The notes under the pieces were generated by a model, which was given only the letters and a program-made list of their open reading frames with translations, did no database searches and had not been told where the DNA came from. The translations under genes were made by a program, and so were the position numbers. A DNA stretch of 64,000 nucleotides from an uncultured Dehalococcoidia bacterium (lineage in GTDB: Bacteria > Chloroflexota > Dehalococcoidia > Lucifugimonadales > G958296245): contig OY282458.1 in the NCBI GenBank assembly GCA_958296245.1, positions 1,974,197 to 2,038,196 on the forward strand, written 5' to 3'. Shown here piece after piece: positions 43,431-53,990 of this stretch (positions are counted from its first letter, which is position 1; each line of letters opens with the position of its first letter).

Positions 43431-44306
43431 TCATTGAAGTGGCACAAGGTTTCCGGCAACGTGGACCGCCATGATGATCCTTCGCTTGCCCAAATAATCC
43501 TCAAACAGATCGTGATAACTCCTAATGGCGTTGCACAACTTATGGTTGATTCCAAAGTCATCTATCACTAGATTAAGTTCATGTCTCAAGACGTCCATGG
43601 ATATTCCATATCCGTGACTGTGCCACCGTTCGGTATCATTTAGCTTTTTGGCGATGCTTGCTGCTCTACTAGTCCGCATTTGATTGGTGACTCTTTTACT
43701 ACGTCCTTCAGTCACTTTCCAATCTCTAAATTTATAGTTGACGAGCCATTCCTTGAGCAGGCTAATCGTCAACTCACGCGCCTGGTCAAACTTATACAGC
43801 TCGGCCTGATCGAAATTCAGTAGCAGCGCTACCTCTCCTTTGGTTATATGTCCATGAGTCTTTTTCAAAAGCTCTTCATACCTAGCTAGGTATCCAAGGG
43901 CGGGCACCAGATCGCCCGTCCCTGATTCAACCTGCGGGTCGATGGGGCCTAGGCGAGAGTAGTAGTCCATGTGAATTGCGTTGCCGGACAAGGCCAGCAC
44001 TGTACCTGCGGAGAAGGCGCGGTTGGGAATTACGAACTCCACGTAGTCGTAATGATGCCTGAAGGTCTCCACAATGCGCGCCACGGTTTCGATGTATCCG
44101 CCGCTCGTGGTCAGCAGAACGGCAAGCTTGTCGCGCTTGGCATCATTGGCCTTGGACTCGATGACGCTCCGGATGGCGTCGTCAACGCCGCCAATCAAAG
44201 CGCCTCTGTAAGCGACCACATCCGCATTAAACTTGCTTTCAAGCTCGCGGATGCGCTCGTCTAGCTGCTCCTCTATGAAGTCGTTGGCGTCAGTCGGGCT
44301 AACCAC
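43431..44306 (-). CDS. ClpP-fold serine proteinase-like protein (SDH/SppA family)
   Basis: A 291-aa protein. The ClpP/crotonase-fold signature is visible: LAVLLTTSGGYIETVARIVE (oxyanion loop), VIPNRAFSAGTVLALSG (nucleophilic Ser in SAGT) and MDYYSRLGPIDPQV (the region of the catalytic acid or base). It most resembles the serine dehydrogenase proteinase group, cytosolic proteins of unclear biology. An acidic N-terminal coiled segment precedes the fold. It starts at GTG 44306 after CAGGAGTGAAC. The gene is visibly poorer in GC than the glycosyltransferases around it and has its own promoter, which suggests later acquisition. Confidence 0.8.
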   Translation of the reverse strand: MVSPTDANDFIEEQLDERIRELESKFNADVVAYRGALIGGVDDAIRSVIESKANDAKRDKLAVLLTTSGGYIETVARIVETFRHHYDYVEFVIPNRAFSAGTVLALSGNAIHMDYYSRLGPIDPQVESGTGDLVPALGYLARYEELLKKTHGHITKGEVALLLNFDQAELYKFDQARELTISLLKEWLVNYKFRDWKVTEGRSKRVTNQMRTSRAASIAKKLNDTERWHSHGYGISMDVLRHELNLVIDDFGINHKLCNAIRSYHDLFEDYLGKRRIIMAVHVAGNLVPLQ

Positions 44307-44337
44307 CGTTCACTCCTGACTGATCATACATCTGTTC

Positions 44338-44367
44338 AGTATATCGGCTGAGTGAACGGCCAATCAA
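44338..44367 (-). promoter_or_regulatory. Sigma-70-like promoter for the ClpP-fold proteinase gene
   Basis: On the minus strand TTGATT (44362-44367) and TATACT (44338-44343) are 18 bp apart, about 32 nt upstream of the GTG start. This is one of the better promoter matches in the window. Confidence 0.55.
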
Positions 44368-44444
44368 GTCAGGCCCGCCCCAACGTTCACTGAACCCCAA
44401 CGTGCGCCTTCAGATATTGCCCTTCATCAAGTGCGCCTGGGCCG

Positions 44445-44592
44445 CTACTCAGCAAGCCGAAACTCCCCCTCCCAGAGGTGATCGAAACCGCCGGCCAGGG
44501 GCACGAACTGGCCGGCGCTGATGCGGGCAATATCATACTCCGGGAGAGCAATCGCCGCCATACATCGCCCATCGAGTATCACGCCGCGCTCG
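44445..44592 (-). pseudogene. Remnant of a KEPC module (last ~47 residues only)
   Basis: In frame and intact to its TAG, this fragment reads [36 protein letters not shown] and DHLWEGEFRLAE. It is nearly identical in DNA to the end of the 41105-43150 gene but has no glycosyltransferase attached; the upstream side joins the 3' end of the NCS2 permease gene. The ~300-bp gap between the permease and the proteinase gene holds this remnant plus the proteinase promoter. It marks a deletion or insertion breakpoint in the array. Confidence 0.85.
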
Positions 44593-44613
44593 CGGCGGTC
44601 TCGCGTGTGGGAA

Positions 44614-46341
44614 CTACCTGCCGCCCTCGACGCGCACGGTCACGATGTCTATGTCGTGATATTGCTGATGGCGCACGGACGCTGCGAAATGTTTGAGCAG
44701 GCGTAGAGAGAGTTCGCGTTCGTCCGACTCGGCCCACTCGCCGAGCAACGTCATCCGGTCCTCTATGTTTCCCTCGCCGACCACCGCCGCGAACTCCAGT
44801 TCCGCCGTTTCCCGATTGCCGCGCGCCGTCACCCGCAGGCGCCGCTTTTCGCCGGCCGCTTCGTCGTCCTGCGGGAGGAGGCTCAGCAGCGTTTCCTCGC
44901 CGGCCGCGCACAGCCGTTCGGTAGAGGCGTCGTTCCAGCCAAGGCGCACGGCGAACGCACGCAGGAACGTATCGACCTTCGGCACGGCGGCTACGTCCAA
45001 ATCCGCTTGGAAGCGCCTTGGGCGCGGATCGGTCAGGCCTGCGAACAGGGTCAGCGCGATCGCGACGAGTCCGCCGCTCGTCATACCGTTGCTGAGCAGC
45101 ATGCGCCAACCGTCGCCGAGGAGGTCCGCGAATATCAGGTCGCTCTGGAAACCCATCCCGATCCAGAACGCGACCCCCGCCACCATGGATTTGCGGTAGT
45201 CGAGGCCGCCCTGAACGACGAGTTTCATTCCCTGTATGAACATCATCGACATCAGTACCGTCAGGTAGGCGGAGACGACGGGGCCCGGAATGGCGAGCAG
45301 GGCCGCCGCGGCCTTGGGCAGGAACGCCAGCCCGGCGAGCACAATCCCCGCCCACACCCCGACGCTGCGCGCGGCGACGCCGGTCAGTTCGACGAGCGAC
45401 GGGCTCGCCGAGAAGGTCGTGTTCGGCATAGTGCCGGCGATGCCGGCGAGCAGGTTGCCGAGGCCGTCCGCCCCGATCGCCCCTTGCACCGCGCGGAAAT
45501 CGACCGCGCGCGGCGTGCGCCACGAGACCCGCTGAATGGCGACGGCATCCCCGGCGATCCTGATGGACCCTATCAGGGTGACGAACGCGAACGTCGGCAA
45601 GAACAGCCAGAAGCGGGCGTCGAACTCCAGGTCGAGCCCCGGCCAGGCGTTGGCGGGAACGCCGACCCAGGGCGCTTCGAGCACCGGGCCGGCGTCGTAC
45701 AGCCCGAACGCCGCGGCGACCGCGCAGCCGGCGGCGAGGCCGATGACCGGCGCCCATAGCCGCCAGGCGCCCGAGGCGTAGAGCGCGATGGCGGCGATCA
45801 CCACCAGGCTGGCGGCGGCGCTGGCCGGGGCGGCGGCCGGCGAGGCGCCTTCGGGCACGTCCGTCAGTATGTCGAACACCAGGGGCATGATGGTGGTGAC
45901 GAGCAGCAGTAGCACGGTGCCCAAGACGACCGGCGTAAAGATGCGCCGCAGCAGCGAGAGCCGCTCGGCCAGCACGAACTGGAGAGGAACCGTCAGGACG
46001 ATGAGGGTCGCCAGCAGAGCCGGCCCGCCCTCGACGAGCACTGTGACGCAGACCGCGATGAACACGCCGGAGGTGTTCGCTAGGAGCAGGTGCCCGGAGC
46101 CGAAACGCCCGAACCGGACGGCTTGGAGTACGGTGGTCGCCCCCCTGACGGCCAGCGCCATGAAGACCATCCAGGTCAGATAAGTCTCGCTTCCACCCGC
46201 CGCCCGGACCACGACGACCGGCGTAAACACGATTCCGCCAAAGATCAGGACGGCGGCTTGCAGACCCATGCCGAAGGCAAGGGCCTGCGGAGGCCGTTCG
46301 TCGGGTTGGTAACGGATATCGTGCGCGGTTTTCGATGCCAC
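44614..46341 (-). CDS. NCS2-family nucleobase (xanthine/uracil) permease with C-terminal cytosolic domain
   Basis: A 575-aa protein. Residues about 20-440 have 12-14 membrane segments with NCS2 features: a first helix QAAVLIFGGIVFTPVVVV, the motif GLGNLLAGIAGTMPNTTFSAS and the later GPVVSAYLTVLM. The last ~125 residues (from DTFLRAFAVRLGWNDAS) form a soluble domain including AAGEETLLSLL and VRHQQYHDIDIVTVRV. Plain NCS2 proteins are about 430-470 aa, so this is a fusion; the domain looks like a degenerate HATPase-type fold, possibly regulatory. It probably imports purines, unrelated to glycans, and interrupts the array. Confidence 0.8.
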   Translation of the reverse strand: MASKTAHDIRYQPDERPPQALAFGMGLQAAVLIFGGIVFTPVVVVRAAGGSETYLTWMVFMALAVRGATTVLQAVRFGRFGSGHLLLANTSGVFIAVCVTVLVEGGPALLATLIVLTVPLQFVLAERLSLLRRIFTPVVLGTVLLLLVTTIMPLVFDILTDVPEGASPAAAPASAAASLVVIAAIALYASGAWRLWAPVIGLAAGCAVAAAFGLYDAGPVLEAPWVGVPANAWPGLDLEFDARFWLFLPTFAFVTLIGSIRIAGDAVAIQRVSWRTPRAVDFRAVQGAIGADGLGNLLAGIAGTMPNTTFSASPSLVELTGVAARSVGVWAGIVLAGLAFLPKAAAALLAIPGPVVSAYLTVLMSMMFIQGMKLVVQGGLDYRKSMVAGVAFWIGMGFQSDLIFADLLGDGWRMLLSNGMTSGGLVAIALTLFAGLTDPRPRRFQADLDVAAVPKVDTFLRAFAVRLGWNDASTERLCAAGEETLLSLLPQDDEAAGEKRRLRVTARGNRETAELEFAAVVGEGNIEDRMTLLGEWAESDERELSLRLLKHFAASVRHQQYHDIDIVTVRVEGGR

Positions 46342-46370
46342 GATCTATCACTCATGGTCCTCGGCGCGGG

Positions 46371-46459
46371 GGAGGCCCCGGGCCGGAGGAGCGCCGCCAT
46401 AAGCGGTGGACGTGGCGGCAGCTATGTCGCAGGAGGCCCCGGGCCGGAGGAGCGCCGCC
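46371..46459. repeat. Pair of 28-bp direct repeats upstream of the permease gene
   Basis: GGAGGCCCCGGGCCGGAGGA plus GCGCCGCC occurs at 46371-46398 and 46432-46459, 61 bp apart, in the 188-bp gap between the methyltransferase stop and the permease start. Each copy contains the palindrome GGCCCCGGGCC, with one mismatch in its symmetry. Possible regulatory or recombination site; no other content seen. Confidence 0.75.
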
Positions 46460-46529
46460 CATGCCGGGACCTTCAGGCTGCCAACCCGCAGGGGCTCGCG
46501 CGCGCCGCCGCGCACTGGCGCCCTGCCAT

Positions 46530-47378
46530 CTATGGCCGCCGGTAAATCGCATATACGGAAGCCGCAATGTAGTCGCGCAACAAAGGCACACGCGACAATA
46601 GGTTGGAAAGCCGCCAGAGCACAGGCCAGCGTTTCAACTGCGGGTTCACAATCAACCGTTCCGTTCTCCATCCCACTTCTTCGACGTAACTAAGAAACTC
46701 CGAAAACCTCATTTTGTTCAGCCCTTCCCGCGTATCTTCGAACGTCTCGGCCTCATCCGCCACAGGCCGCCAGAACTCGCGCCTGAGACGCATGAGCGCG
46801 GCTTCCGAAAACAGGACTCCCAGCCACGGTATGCGGAATCTGAAGAACCGGTTCAGGTGGTCCCCGAAAGGTGAATGAAACAGCGGGCCAAACGCTATGA
46901 TTATCCTTCCCCCAGCAATTCTTGACTTGAGGACGCCGTCAATACGGCGGAGGCAATCGCCAGGGCGTTCCACGTGCTCAAACATCTCGTGAGAAAGTAC
47001 GACGTCATACTCCCTATCGTTCGGCATATCATGAACATTCACGCACTCGAATGTGACCTTGTCCTGCAACTGCATCTCCCTGGCGCAGCGCTTTGCGATT
47101 TCGATGTAATACGGGTCTTTATCAATACCCGTCACCTGTCCGCACCCGCGCTGCGCCAGCGCCAAGGACATCTCTCCCATGCCGCACCCGACCTCCAGGT
47201 AGCGCATAGCCGGATCAATGGGAATTTCGTTGTCCAAGCGGCGGTCCCATTTTTCGAAGCGAGCCTTCGCGGATTCGATGTTCAGATCACGCTCAAGCTG
47301 ACGAAGCTCCTCCGCTTCGGGGTGCCTGCCATGCGCGAATAGCCGAAGCAGCCTGTAATCAATCGCCTCACCAAACAT
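46530..47378 (-). CDS. Class I SAM-dependent methyltransferase
   Basis: A 282-aa protein. Motif I is YLEVGCGMGEMSLALAQRG, followed by VTGIDKDPYYIEIA, with DVVLSHEMFEHVERP as the motif III region, typical of UbiE/Methyltransf_11-type enzymes. The C-terminal half has hydrophobic stretches (FFRFRIPWLGVLFSEAAL) suggesting a lipid-linked substrate. It lies downstream of a glycosyltransferase gene, with a diverged copy of the array leader (CGCATTATCAGAACAT then GAGGGAGGGG) between them, so it occupies a slot in the array. ATG 47378 has only a weak ribosome site. Confidence 0.8.
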   Translation of the reverse strand: MFGEAIDYRLLRLFAHGRHPEAEELRQLERDLNIESAKARFEKWDRRLDNEIPIDPAMRYLEVGCGMGEMSLALAQRGCGQVTGIDKDPYYIEIAKRCAREMQLQDKVTFECVNVHDMPNDREYDVVLSHEMFEHVERPGDCLRRIDGVLKSRIAGGRIIIAFGPLFHSPFGDHLNRFFRFRIPWLGVLFSEAALMRLRREFWRPVADEAETFEDTREGLNKMRFSEFLSYVEEVGWRTERLIVNPQLKRWPVLWRLSNLLSRVPLLRDYIAASVYAIYRRP

Positions 47379-47443
47379 TTAACTCACGTCGCGATAGGAA
47401 AATACCCCTCCCTCTATGCAAATGTTCTGATAATGCGCCGGGT

Positions 47444-49465
47444 TCATTTGCCTTCTCTCCAAGGGAACTCCACCTTCCAGACCTGCCCCTGGCCGGGGAC
47501 GTACTGGCCGGTGCTGACGCGGAGAATATCATACTCCGGGAGAGCCGCCGCCGCCATACATCTCCCGTCGAGTATCTCGCCGCGCCCGTCGAAGCGGAAG
47601 TCAAGGTTGTCGAAGCCGTATTGCCGGCGATGGTCGGGAAGGTCGTTCACGTCAACCGGGTGCAGGTGGAGGAAGAACGCCGCCTCCGTGTCGGCTGGGG
47701 CGCACGGCTCCTTGACGTAGGTCAGCGTGTTTTCGCGGAGATAGACGTCGAAGGTGGAGCGAATTACGGGTTCGCCGGACACGAACGCCTTGTTGGCAGC
47801 GCGGGCCGCCGGTTCGACAGACTCTTTGACGTTCTCAATCAGAAAGATATGGAAATATCCGTCAGCAAGGATACGTTCAACTGAAACTTGCTCGCCCAGC
47901 AGCTCAAACACCTCCCCTATTTGATTGAGATCATAGACCAAGAAGATTCTATTTGGGGGGTGCGAGATGACTAAATCGGCCATCTCACGGAGACACGGAT
48001 CGGCGGATTCCGTACACCAGTAGGTCCCATAGTAGTAATTGGCCGGTCTTCCCTCTCTTCCTTGATAGAACCGGATGGCCGGGACCGTCCCATAGACTGC
48101 GAAAACCATGTCATCTTCCCGCACCCGTTCTTTCAGTACGGCAAGAACGGATTTGATGTTCTCAGGTGTCTTGTACGGACTGTCCCGCCGCATGGCGCCC
48201 ACCCCGGCAAGCGCTATTACGCCGACGGCCGCGACGGCCAGCGCCGGAGCCAGCCCCCCCCGGCGCGTCAGCCCGGACAGACTATCCGCCATCCAATGGA
48301 TGGATACGCCGGCGGCCAGAAAGATGACCGGCCCCAGATAGAGGTTTTGGTGAATGCCCCCAAGGGGATATATTCCCAGCACGGCGGCGCCGACGGAAAC
48401 TGCAATGCAAAACGAAAGTAAAACTGCGATGACACTGCCTGAAAACGTTCCTTGAAACTTTCTGAGGAACGCTGCGGCCAATAGGATCGCGAATGCGGCA
48501 AGCGCCGCTGTCGCCACGACCCCCGGCAAATGATACGTCAATAAACGCCAAATCCCATCAATCGAAAACTCGAAGATTGCAGGCGCATCGAATCCTCCCT
48601 GATAGTAATACGCCGATAGATAGTCATCCGTGGCGAAGTCCGGTTGAGACCACTGATAGCGCACAGTGACCGCGTAGCTTATGCCGCACCCCGCTAGAAA
48701 GCACGCTGCCGGCCAGAGCAAGACGATGCGCTGCCGGAGCCAGTTACGAACCCGGCCTAAGTACGAATTACACTCCGGCGCCGCCAAGGTCCGGGGGGAG
48801 GGTAGAACCATAGCGGCGCACATTACGGCGGCGCCGAAAAGGACCAAACCGTACTGGAGCAGCGGCCCGAGGAACAGCGCAACGCAGAGCAGGGCCTTCC
48901 TGCCGTCCCGCAGATACCACAGCAGCCCCGCTATCATCAGCGCGGCCAGCAGCGCGTCAATGGAGTATTCCCGCGCATCCTGGGCGTGCTCTATGGCGGC
49001 AATCGAAAGAGTCGCCAACAGGGCCGCCAGAAACGCAGCCCATCGGGCAACCCCGAGGCGCGGCAGCAAAAATAACATCACGGCAACGGTCAGAACGCTG
49101 GCCGCCGCCGGCAGAACGCGGACGCTGAAGGGCGTGCTCTCGACTTTCTGGGCCGCCCACAGCGCCAGGGGATACAGGATGGGCGAGGAGTTACAGCAAC
49201 GGGTACCTAATATGACTTCCGGGAGCGCGCCCCTGGAGATATTGGCCGCCGCCGCTTCGTCATGCCGTAGAGATTGCTCCGGCAGGTCATAGAAGCGCAG
49301 ACCCGCCGCCACTACGAGCAGGCACACGAACGCCGCAAGGGCCAGCCATTCCAGACGGGAGGAAGGAAATACCCCTCCCCTCGCGCCTATGTTCTGATAG
49401 CGCACTGTCAGGGCGCGCCGCATATTCAGCGCGAGGTCCTGCAGGCCGCGGCGGTTACTGCTCAA
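47444..49465 (-). CDS. GT-C (GT39/ArnT-like) membrane glycosyltransferase with KEPC module
   Basis: A 673-aa relative of the 17431/19520/21501 trio, sharing [21 protein letters not shown] and [11 protein letters not shown], with loop [20 protein letters not shown]. The middle region ([20 protein letters not shown]) matches the 21501 gene almost exactly, whereas the following segment is different, which indicates mosaicism. Its KEPC module has an atypical end ([19 protein letters not shown]) and so lacks the usual ribosome-site codons. The TTG at 49465 overlaps the upstream stop by 11 nt, and its leader ([25 protein letters not shown]) is in frame. Confidence 0.82.
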   Translation of the reverse strand: MSSNRRGLQDLALNMRRALTVRYQNIGARGGVFPSSRLEWLALAAFVCLLVVAAGLRFYDLPEQSLRHDEAAAANISRGALPEVILGTRCCNSSPILYPLALWAAQKVESTPFSVRVLPAAASVLTVAVMLFLLPRLGVARWAAFLAALLATLSIAAIEHAQDAREYSIDALLAALMIAGLLWYLRDGRKALLCVALFLGPLLQYGLVLFGAAVMCAAMVLPSPRTLAAPECNSYLGRVRNWLRQRIVLLWPAACFLAGCGISYAVTVRYQWSQPDFATDDYLSAYYYQGGFDAPAIFEFSIDGIWRLLTYHLPGVVATAALAAFAILLAAAFLRKFQGTFSGSVIAVLLSFCIAVSVGAAVLGIYPLGGIHQNLYLGPVIFLAAGVSIHWMADSLSGLTRRGGLAPALAVAAVGVIALAGVGAMRRDSPYKTPENIKSVLAVLKERVREDDMVFAVYGTVPAIRFYQGREGRPANYYYGTYWCTESADPCLREMADLVISHPPNRIFLVYDLNQIGEVFELLGEQVSVERILADGYFHIFLIENVKESVEPAARAANKAFVSGEPVIRSTFDVYLRENTLTYVKEPCAPADTEAAFFLHLHPVDVNDLPDHRRQYGFDNLDFRFDGRGEILDGRCMAAAALPEYDILRVSTGQYVPGQGQVWKVEFPWREGK

Positions 49466-51626
49466 GGCGTATCTCCTCCTCCCAGAAGTGGCGGAAACCG
49501 CCTTCCACTGGCACGTACTGGCCGGTGCTGATGCGGGCAATAGCATACTCAGGGAGATCCACCGCCGCCATGCATTTGCCGTCAAGTATCACGCCGCGCT
49601 CGTAGAAATTGAAGTCCAGGTTGTCGAAGCCGTGCTGCCGGCGGTGGTCGGGCAGGTCGTTCACGTCAACCGGGTACAGGGCCAGGAAGAACCACGCCTC
49701 CGTGTCGGCGCGGGCGCACGGCTCCTTGACGTAGGTCAGCGTGTTTTCGCTGAGATATACGTCGAAGGTGGAGCGGATCGCCGGCTCGCTGTCTCTGATC
49801 AGTCTTGCCATATAATCGCCCACCGGCTCCGTTCCACCGGCTATCCGCAAGTCGTGTCCGGCGAAGCTCGCCACGACCCAGTCATGGTCGTCGGAGTCGA
49901 AGGGCATCCACAGATCGGGTCCGACCTTCACGGCGTACTGACCTCGGTCGAGGGCTTCAGCTTCGCTGGAGGCCGCAGGATGCGCTGTAAAGTTGACGCC
50001 GCGCTCCATCAGGTATCCGGGCGGCGGCTGGCGATCGTGGGCGATTGCGCGCTGGTGGTTGGGTGTTGTGACAGGATTGCGCGCCACCGTCGCATCGGTC
50101 AAGCCGAAGATGTCGATGACTTTCAGGTCAGGAAGGTAATAGAACCGTATGCCGAGCTTTGCGCCTGCCATCAGCGCGTCATCAGGAATCACTCCCCGCT
50201 CCATATTCTCGTAGGGCTGCCATCGGCGTAGCTGGCGGTTGGCGAACTCGCGGTGTTCCGCGAATCGTGAAGCGACATCCTGCTCAATAGACTGACGGCG
50301 CAGGTCGTTGGAGATAGCGGCCAGCGCCGACATCCCCGGCGCGGCCAGCAGCCAGCGGGCGTTGCGCTCGTCGAGCTCTATGTGAAGTCTCCAGATTCGT
50401 TTGTCAATCCTGGCGCCCTCGATCAACAGTTCTCCCTGTATGGCGCCGCAGTAGAAGATGACGGGGATGAACAGGATGAGCGCGCAAGCCCTCGCTCCCG
50501 GCAGCCGGAGTCGGTGGGAGTGGGGTATGCGCCGCCAGTCGAAGGCGGCGATCCGCGAGCCGATGCAGACGGTCCCCACAGCGGCCGGCAGCGCCAGCAG
50601 CGGCCAGTAGAAGTCCAGCGGGCGATATTCAAAGTGGTCGCCGCCAATCCGCATCACGTATGCCATGTGGACAGCGATTAGCAGCAGGACCAGAGCATAG
50701 ATCCCGTCGCGGCTCTCCCGCCACCGATGCCGCAGAGCAACCCACGCCAGGGGAATCAGCAGGTACAGCCCCGTCTCCAGCGCCGCCGACCACAGGTAGC
50801 GAAAGCCCGACTCGTACCACGGGCGAACGTGCTTGGCGTAGTAGGTGTTGGGCAGCCACTCGCCGTAGTAGGCGAAGCGGAACAGGAAGTGGGCCGCCAC
50901 TACGATGACGAAGGGCGCCGCCAGGTACGCCAATTCGCGCCAGTCCACCCGCAGCCCCTTGGCGTCGGCCATCCGCTGCGCCGCGAACCAGCCGAAGCAG
51001 CACACCGCAATCAGCGGCCCTTCCGGTCGGGTCAGGGCAGCCCCGATCAGGCTCGCTGACGCCGCCAGCAGGCCCGCTCGCCCATCTCGGTATAGGCTCA
51101 GGCAGACGACGGCCACTACGATGAAGAAGGTGAACTGCCGCGTTTCCAGCCCGCCGCCCGAGGTCCACACCGCGAAGGTCGCGCTGCTGCACACCAACCC
51201 CAAGGCCATCCAGCCGACCAGTCCCCGGTTTCGCAGCGAGGGCAGGCGCGCTATCCACCACAGCATCGCGCCGACGGTCCCGGCGGTGAAGGCCACCGAC
51301 AGCCACGGCGCCGCGTCCTCCGGGGCCGCGCCCAGCGCCCGCCAGATGGCGGCCAGCTCCAGCACCCACAGGAAGTTGGAGTAGCCCTCCACCCGCTCGC
51401 CGGGGTTGAAGACCAGGCCGTGGCCCTCCAGCAGGTTGCGGACGTAGCGGAAGCTGATGAAGGCGTCGTCGGTCAGGAACCACGACACCGAGGCCAGCCA
51501 GGCCAACAGCGCCAGCCAGGGCAGGCAGGCCAGTATGAGACTGAGGGATGTGCCCTTTAGCGGCCCTGTCAGGGCGCGCCGCATATTCAGCGCGAAGCCC
51601 CGCAGGCCGTTACCGTTACTGTTCAA
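49455..51626 (-). CDS. GT-C membrane glycosyltransferase (AftB/ZomB-like loop) with KEPC module
   Basis: A 723-aa protein. After leader [19 protein letters not shown] comes a helix and the signature [21 protein letters not shown] followed by [14 protein letters not shown], known from mycobacterial arabinofuranosyltransferase AftB-like proteins and their bacterial relatives. Further helices, an external region ([28 protein letters not shown]) and the KEPC module follow. It is closely similar to the 53991 gene. The TTG at 51626 overlaps the upstream stop by 11 nt. The leader has no poly-G tract. The module ends EEEIRLEQ. Confidence 0.82.
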   Translation of the reverse strand: MNSNGNGLRGFALNMRRALTGPLKGTSLSLILACLPWLALLAWLASVSWFLTDDAFISFRYVRNLLEGHGLVFNPGERVEGYSNFLWVLELAAIWRALGAAPEDAAPWLSVAFTAGTVGAMLWWIARLPSLRNRGLVGWMALGLVCSSATFAVWTSGGGLETRQFTFFIVVAVVCLSLYRDGRAGLLAASASLIGAALTRPEGPLIAVCCFGWFAAQRMADAKGLRVDWRELAYLAAPFVIVVAAHFLFRFAYYGEWLPNTYYAKHVRPWYESGFRYLWSAALETGLYLLIPLAWVALRHRWRESRDGIYALVLLLIAVHMAYVMRIGGDHFEYRPLDFYWPLLALPAAVGTVCIGSRIAAFDWRRIPHSHRLRLPGARACALILFIPVIFYCGAIQGELLIEGARIDKRIWRLHIELDERNARWLLAAPGMSALAAISNDLRRQSIEQDVASRFAEHREFANRQLRRWQPYENMERGVIPDDALMAGAKLGIRFYYLPDLKVIDIFGLTDATVARNPVTTPNHQRAIAHDRQPPPGYLMERGVNFTAHPAASSEAEALDRGQYAVKVGPDLWMPFDSDDHDWVVASFAGHDLRIAGGTEPVGDYMARLIRDSEPAIRSTFDVYLSENTLTYVKEPCARADTEAWFFLALYPVDVNDLPDHRRQHGFDNLDFNFYERGVILDGKCMAAVDLPEYAIARISTGQYVPVEGGFRHFWEEEIRLEQ

Positions 51627-53886
51627 GGCGTATCTCCCCCTCCCAGAGGTGGTTGTAGCCGCCGGGCACGGGCACGTACTGGCCGGTGCTGACACGGGCA
51701 ATATCATACTCAGGGAGAGGGATTTTCACTAGGCATTTGCCTTCTGATATCGTGCCGCGCTCGTAGAAATTGAAGTCCAGGTTGTCGAAGCCGTGCCGCT
51801 TGCGATGGTCGGGGAGGTCGTTCACGTCAACAGGGTGCAGGTGGAGGAAGAACCACGCCTCCACGTCGGCGCGGGCGCACGGCTCCCTGACGTAGGTCAG
51901 CGTGTTTTCGCTGAGATATACGTCCCAGTCGGAGCGGATTGCCGGCGGGCTCTCTCCGACCAGTCTTGCCAAGTAATCGCCGGCCTGCATTGTTTCAACC
52001 CTAAAAGGCGGGAGCGCATTGTGGGGCAGCACAACGGCGTCCACGCACAGCCCCGTCCCCGTTTGCGTCCAGGCTCTGACAGCCGGTTCATCCGCCGCGC
52101 CAGTCCATGACCACACTGCCAGCTTGTCCGGCGCGCAATCTCTGACGAACGCCTGCGCCATCCGGCCGTCCACAATCACCCCTATGCCATCCGACCGGTG
52201 GTCGAAGTGCGGCTCCATCCGTTCCCAGAACCAGTCGGAACGATTGGTCCCGCCCGATGACGTCTCCGGCGGCTCGGCGCTCAGGAGCGTGAATTGGCGT
52301 CTGTAGTGGGACGGCGAGCCTTCGAACAGTATTGCGCCCCCGCTCGGGCGCGCCAAGCGTTGGAGAACCTGGTCTCCCTTTCGGGCCACGTTGGCGAAGT
52401 GGGTAATTCCGTAGCGCTGGTAGAACGCGGTGTCGGTTCCTTCCTTTCGGGCGCGCAGGTAGTCGTAGGAGTTGACCAGACCGTCCAGGTTCACCACCGG
52501 AAAGCGCGAGAAGTACCCGATGACTCCGGCATCCCACGACCCGACCACGCTGTCCTCGGGCAACACGCGGTCCGTAACCTGCACACCCATATGAGAAGTA
52601 ACCTCCCATTCGCGGCCGGTCCACTCGCTGAGACGGTCAACATATCGGAACGGCCCGGCGAAGTCCGCCTTCGTAAGCAGGAAAACCGCGCCAACAACGA
52701 CGATGCCCACGCTCACAATGTTGGCTGCCCGGGGCGACCTCGGCCCGATGAAACGGCGGATGAAGTGGATGGCGACATAGCACCTTACGGGAGTAGTGAG
52801 CGCCGCCAGCATGTACGCCGGGACGAAGTACCAGCTATCACTCCCCCAGTAGGGATCCACGGTGAGAGCGGTCTGAGCGAACTTGGCGAGGTGGCCGACC
52901 GCCAAGCCGAACACGCACACCAGGAAGGCCAGCAGCAGCCAGTCGTCTCGGCTCCGAGAGCGGCGGGCGGACCACCAGACCAGAACGACGTAGGCGCAGA
53001 CCTCCAGCGCGGCCAGCAGCTCGTAGTCGAAGACATGAATCTGCAAGACATCCCGGAAGTTCTGAACGAAGCTGTACCCGCCTTCCTCCTCCCATAGCCA
53101 CTGCGACCACATCTGCTTGGTCGCGCCACTCACCGGCGTCACGCCCCCGAACACCAGCCCGTTGTATGCGAAGTACACCAGGATGCCGCCCACCGCGCCC
53201 AGCAGCGGAACCACGGCGTCCAGCGCAGATAGGGTGCCAAGCCTTGCCCCCTCTCCCTCGACGGGTGAGGGTGATTCCCGCCTCGACCACTCGATGAGAC
53301 CGAGCGCGGCGGTGACCGCCAACGATATGGCGATGTACTCCAGGCGCACCCAAGGCAGGGCAAAGGCGGCGGCGGCCAGAGGCCACCTCCAACGCCCACG
53401 GTCCCGCGCGTAGAGCATCACGGCCAAGAAGAACAGCCCCAGCATGAACAGCGCGGACGCCGCTTCCAAACCATGAAATAAGCCGTGGTACCGGTAGAGC
53501 AGCGGCAGCAGGGCGAACAGCAGAATCCAGGGCAGGCGCGCCAGCCGGGCGGCCACGGCGACCAGCGCCGCCCCGCCTGCGATGAGCATGACCTCGAACG
53601 CCTTGATGCCGAACAGCGCCGCTTCCTTGTCGAACACCCAGTAGAAGGGCGTGATCAGCAGCAGCCAGATGGGATGGTAGCCGTTCGTCCGGGTGATGCC
53701 GCCGTCGAAGGTGGAGAGGTTCCCCGAGGCGAGGTTATAAGCTATCTGGAAGTAATAGAAGGAGTCGTCGCCGTTGACGTCGCGGATGAGGTTGACAAAG
53801 TCGAAGCGGGCCAGCATGTACCAGGCGAACCCGGCGCCGTAGGCCAAGACGCCGGCGACGAATAGGGCGAACAGCCCGTTGCGCAA
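51616..53886 (-). CDS. GT-C membrane glycosyltransferase (LFALFV type) with KEPC module, leader out of frame
   Basis: At least 756 aa from the TTG at 53886 ([16 protein letters not shown]). The leader TTG at 54001 would add about 38 residues as in the 38794 gene, but an 11-G tract leaves it one base out of frame. The TTG at 53886 has no purine-rich ribosome site nearby (AATTCCTTCCTCCCGG precedes it), so expression from the leader may be off in this state. Loop [31 protein letters not shown] and the external [16 protein letters not shown] match the type. The module ends WEGEIRLEQ. Confidence 0.8.
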   Translation of the reverse strand: MRNGLFALFVAGVLAYGAGFAWYMLARFDFVNLIRDVNGDDSFYYFQIAYNLASGNLSTFDGGITRTNGYHPIWLLLITPFYWVFDKEAALFGIKAFEVMLIAGGAALVAVAARLARLPWILLFALLPLLYRYHGLFHGLEAASALFMLGLFFLAVMLYARDRGRWRWPLAAAAFALPWVRLEYIAISLAVTAALGLIEWSRRESPSPVEGEGARLGTLSALDAVVPLLGAVGGILVYFAYNGLVFGGVTPVSGATKQMWSQWLWEEEGGYSFVQNFRDVLQIHVFDYELLAALEVCAYVVLVWWSARRSRSRDDWLLLAFLVCVFGLAVGHLAKFAQTALTVDPYWGSDSWYFVPAYMLAALTTPVRCYVAIHFIRRFIGPRSPRAANIVSVGIVVVGAVFLLTKADFAGPFRYVDRLSEWTGREWEVTSHMGVQVTDRVLPEDSVVGSWDAGVIGYFSRFPVVNLDGLVNSYDYLRARKEGTDTAFYQRYGITHFANVARKGDQVLQRLARPSGGAILFEGSPSHYRRQFTLLSAEPPETSSGGTNRSDWFWERMEPHFDHRSDGIGVIVDGRMAQAFVRDCAPDKLAVWSWTGAADEPAVRAWTQTGTGLCVDAVVLPHNALPPFRVETMQAGDYLARLVGESPPAIRSDWDVYLSENTLTYVREPCARADVEAWFFLHLHPVDVNDLPDHRKRHGFDNLDFNFYERGTISEGKCLVKIPLPEYDIARVSTGQYVPVPGGYNHLWEGEIRLEQ

Positions 53887-53903
53887 CCGGGAGGAAGGAA
53901 TTA

Positions 53904-53914
53904 CCCCCCCCCCC
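53904..53914 (-). repeat. Poly-G tract (11) in glycosyltransferase leader, out of frame
   Basis: Eleven G between ACA and TAATTCC on the coding strand. Ten G would connect leader and protein as in the 38794 gene. Confidence 0.85.
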
Positions 53915-53990
53915 TGTACTTATGTTCTGAAAGCGCACTGTCAGGGCGCACCACAGATTGTTCAGCGTGAAGCCCTGCAGGCCGCGGCGG

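Noticed and set aside
44579-46351. 590-codon minus-strand frame overlapping the NCS2 permease
   Set aside because: Arginine/glycine-rich shadow of the permease in another frame, with no membrane pattern or family resemblance; the overlapping permease is clearly real.
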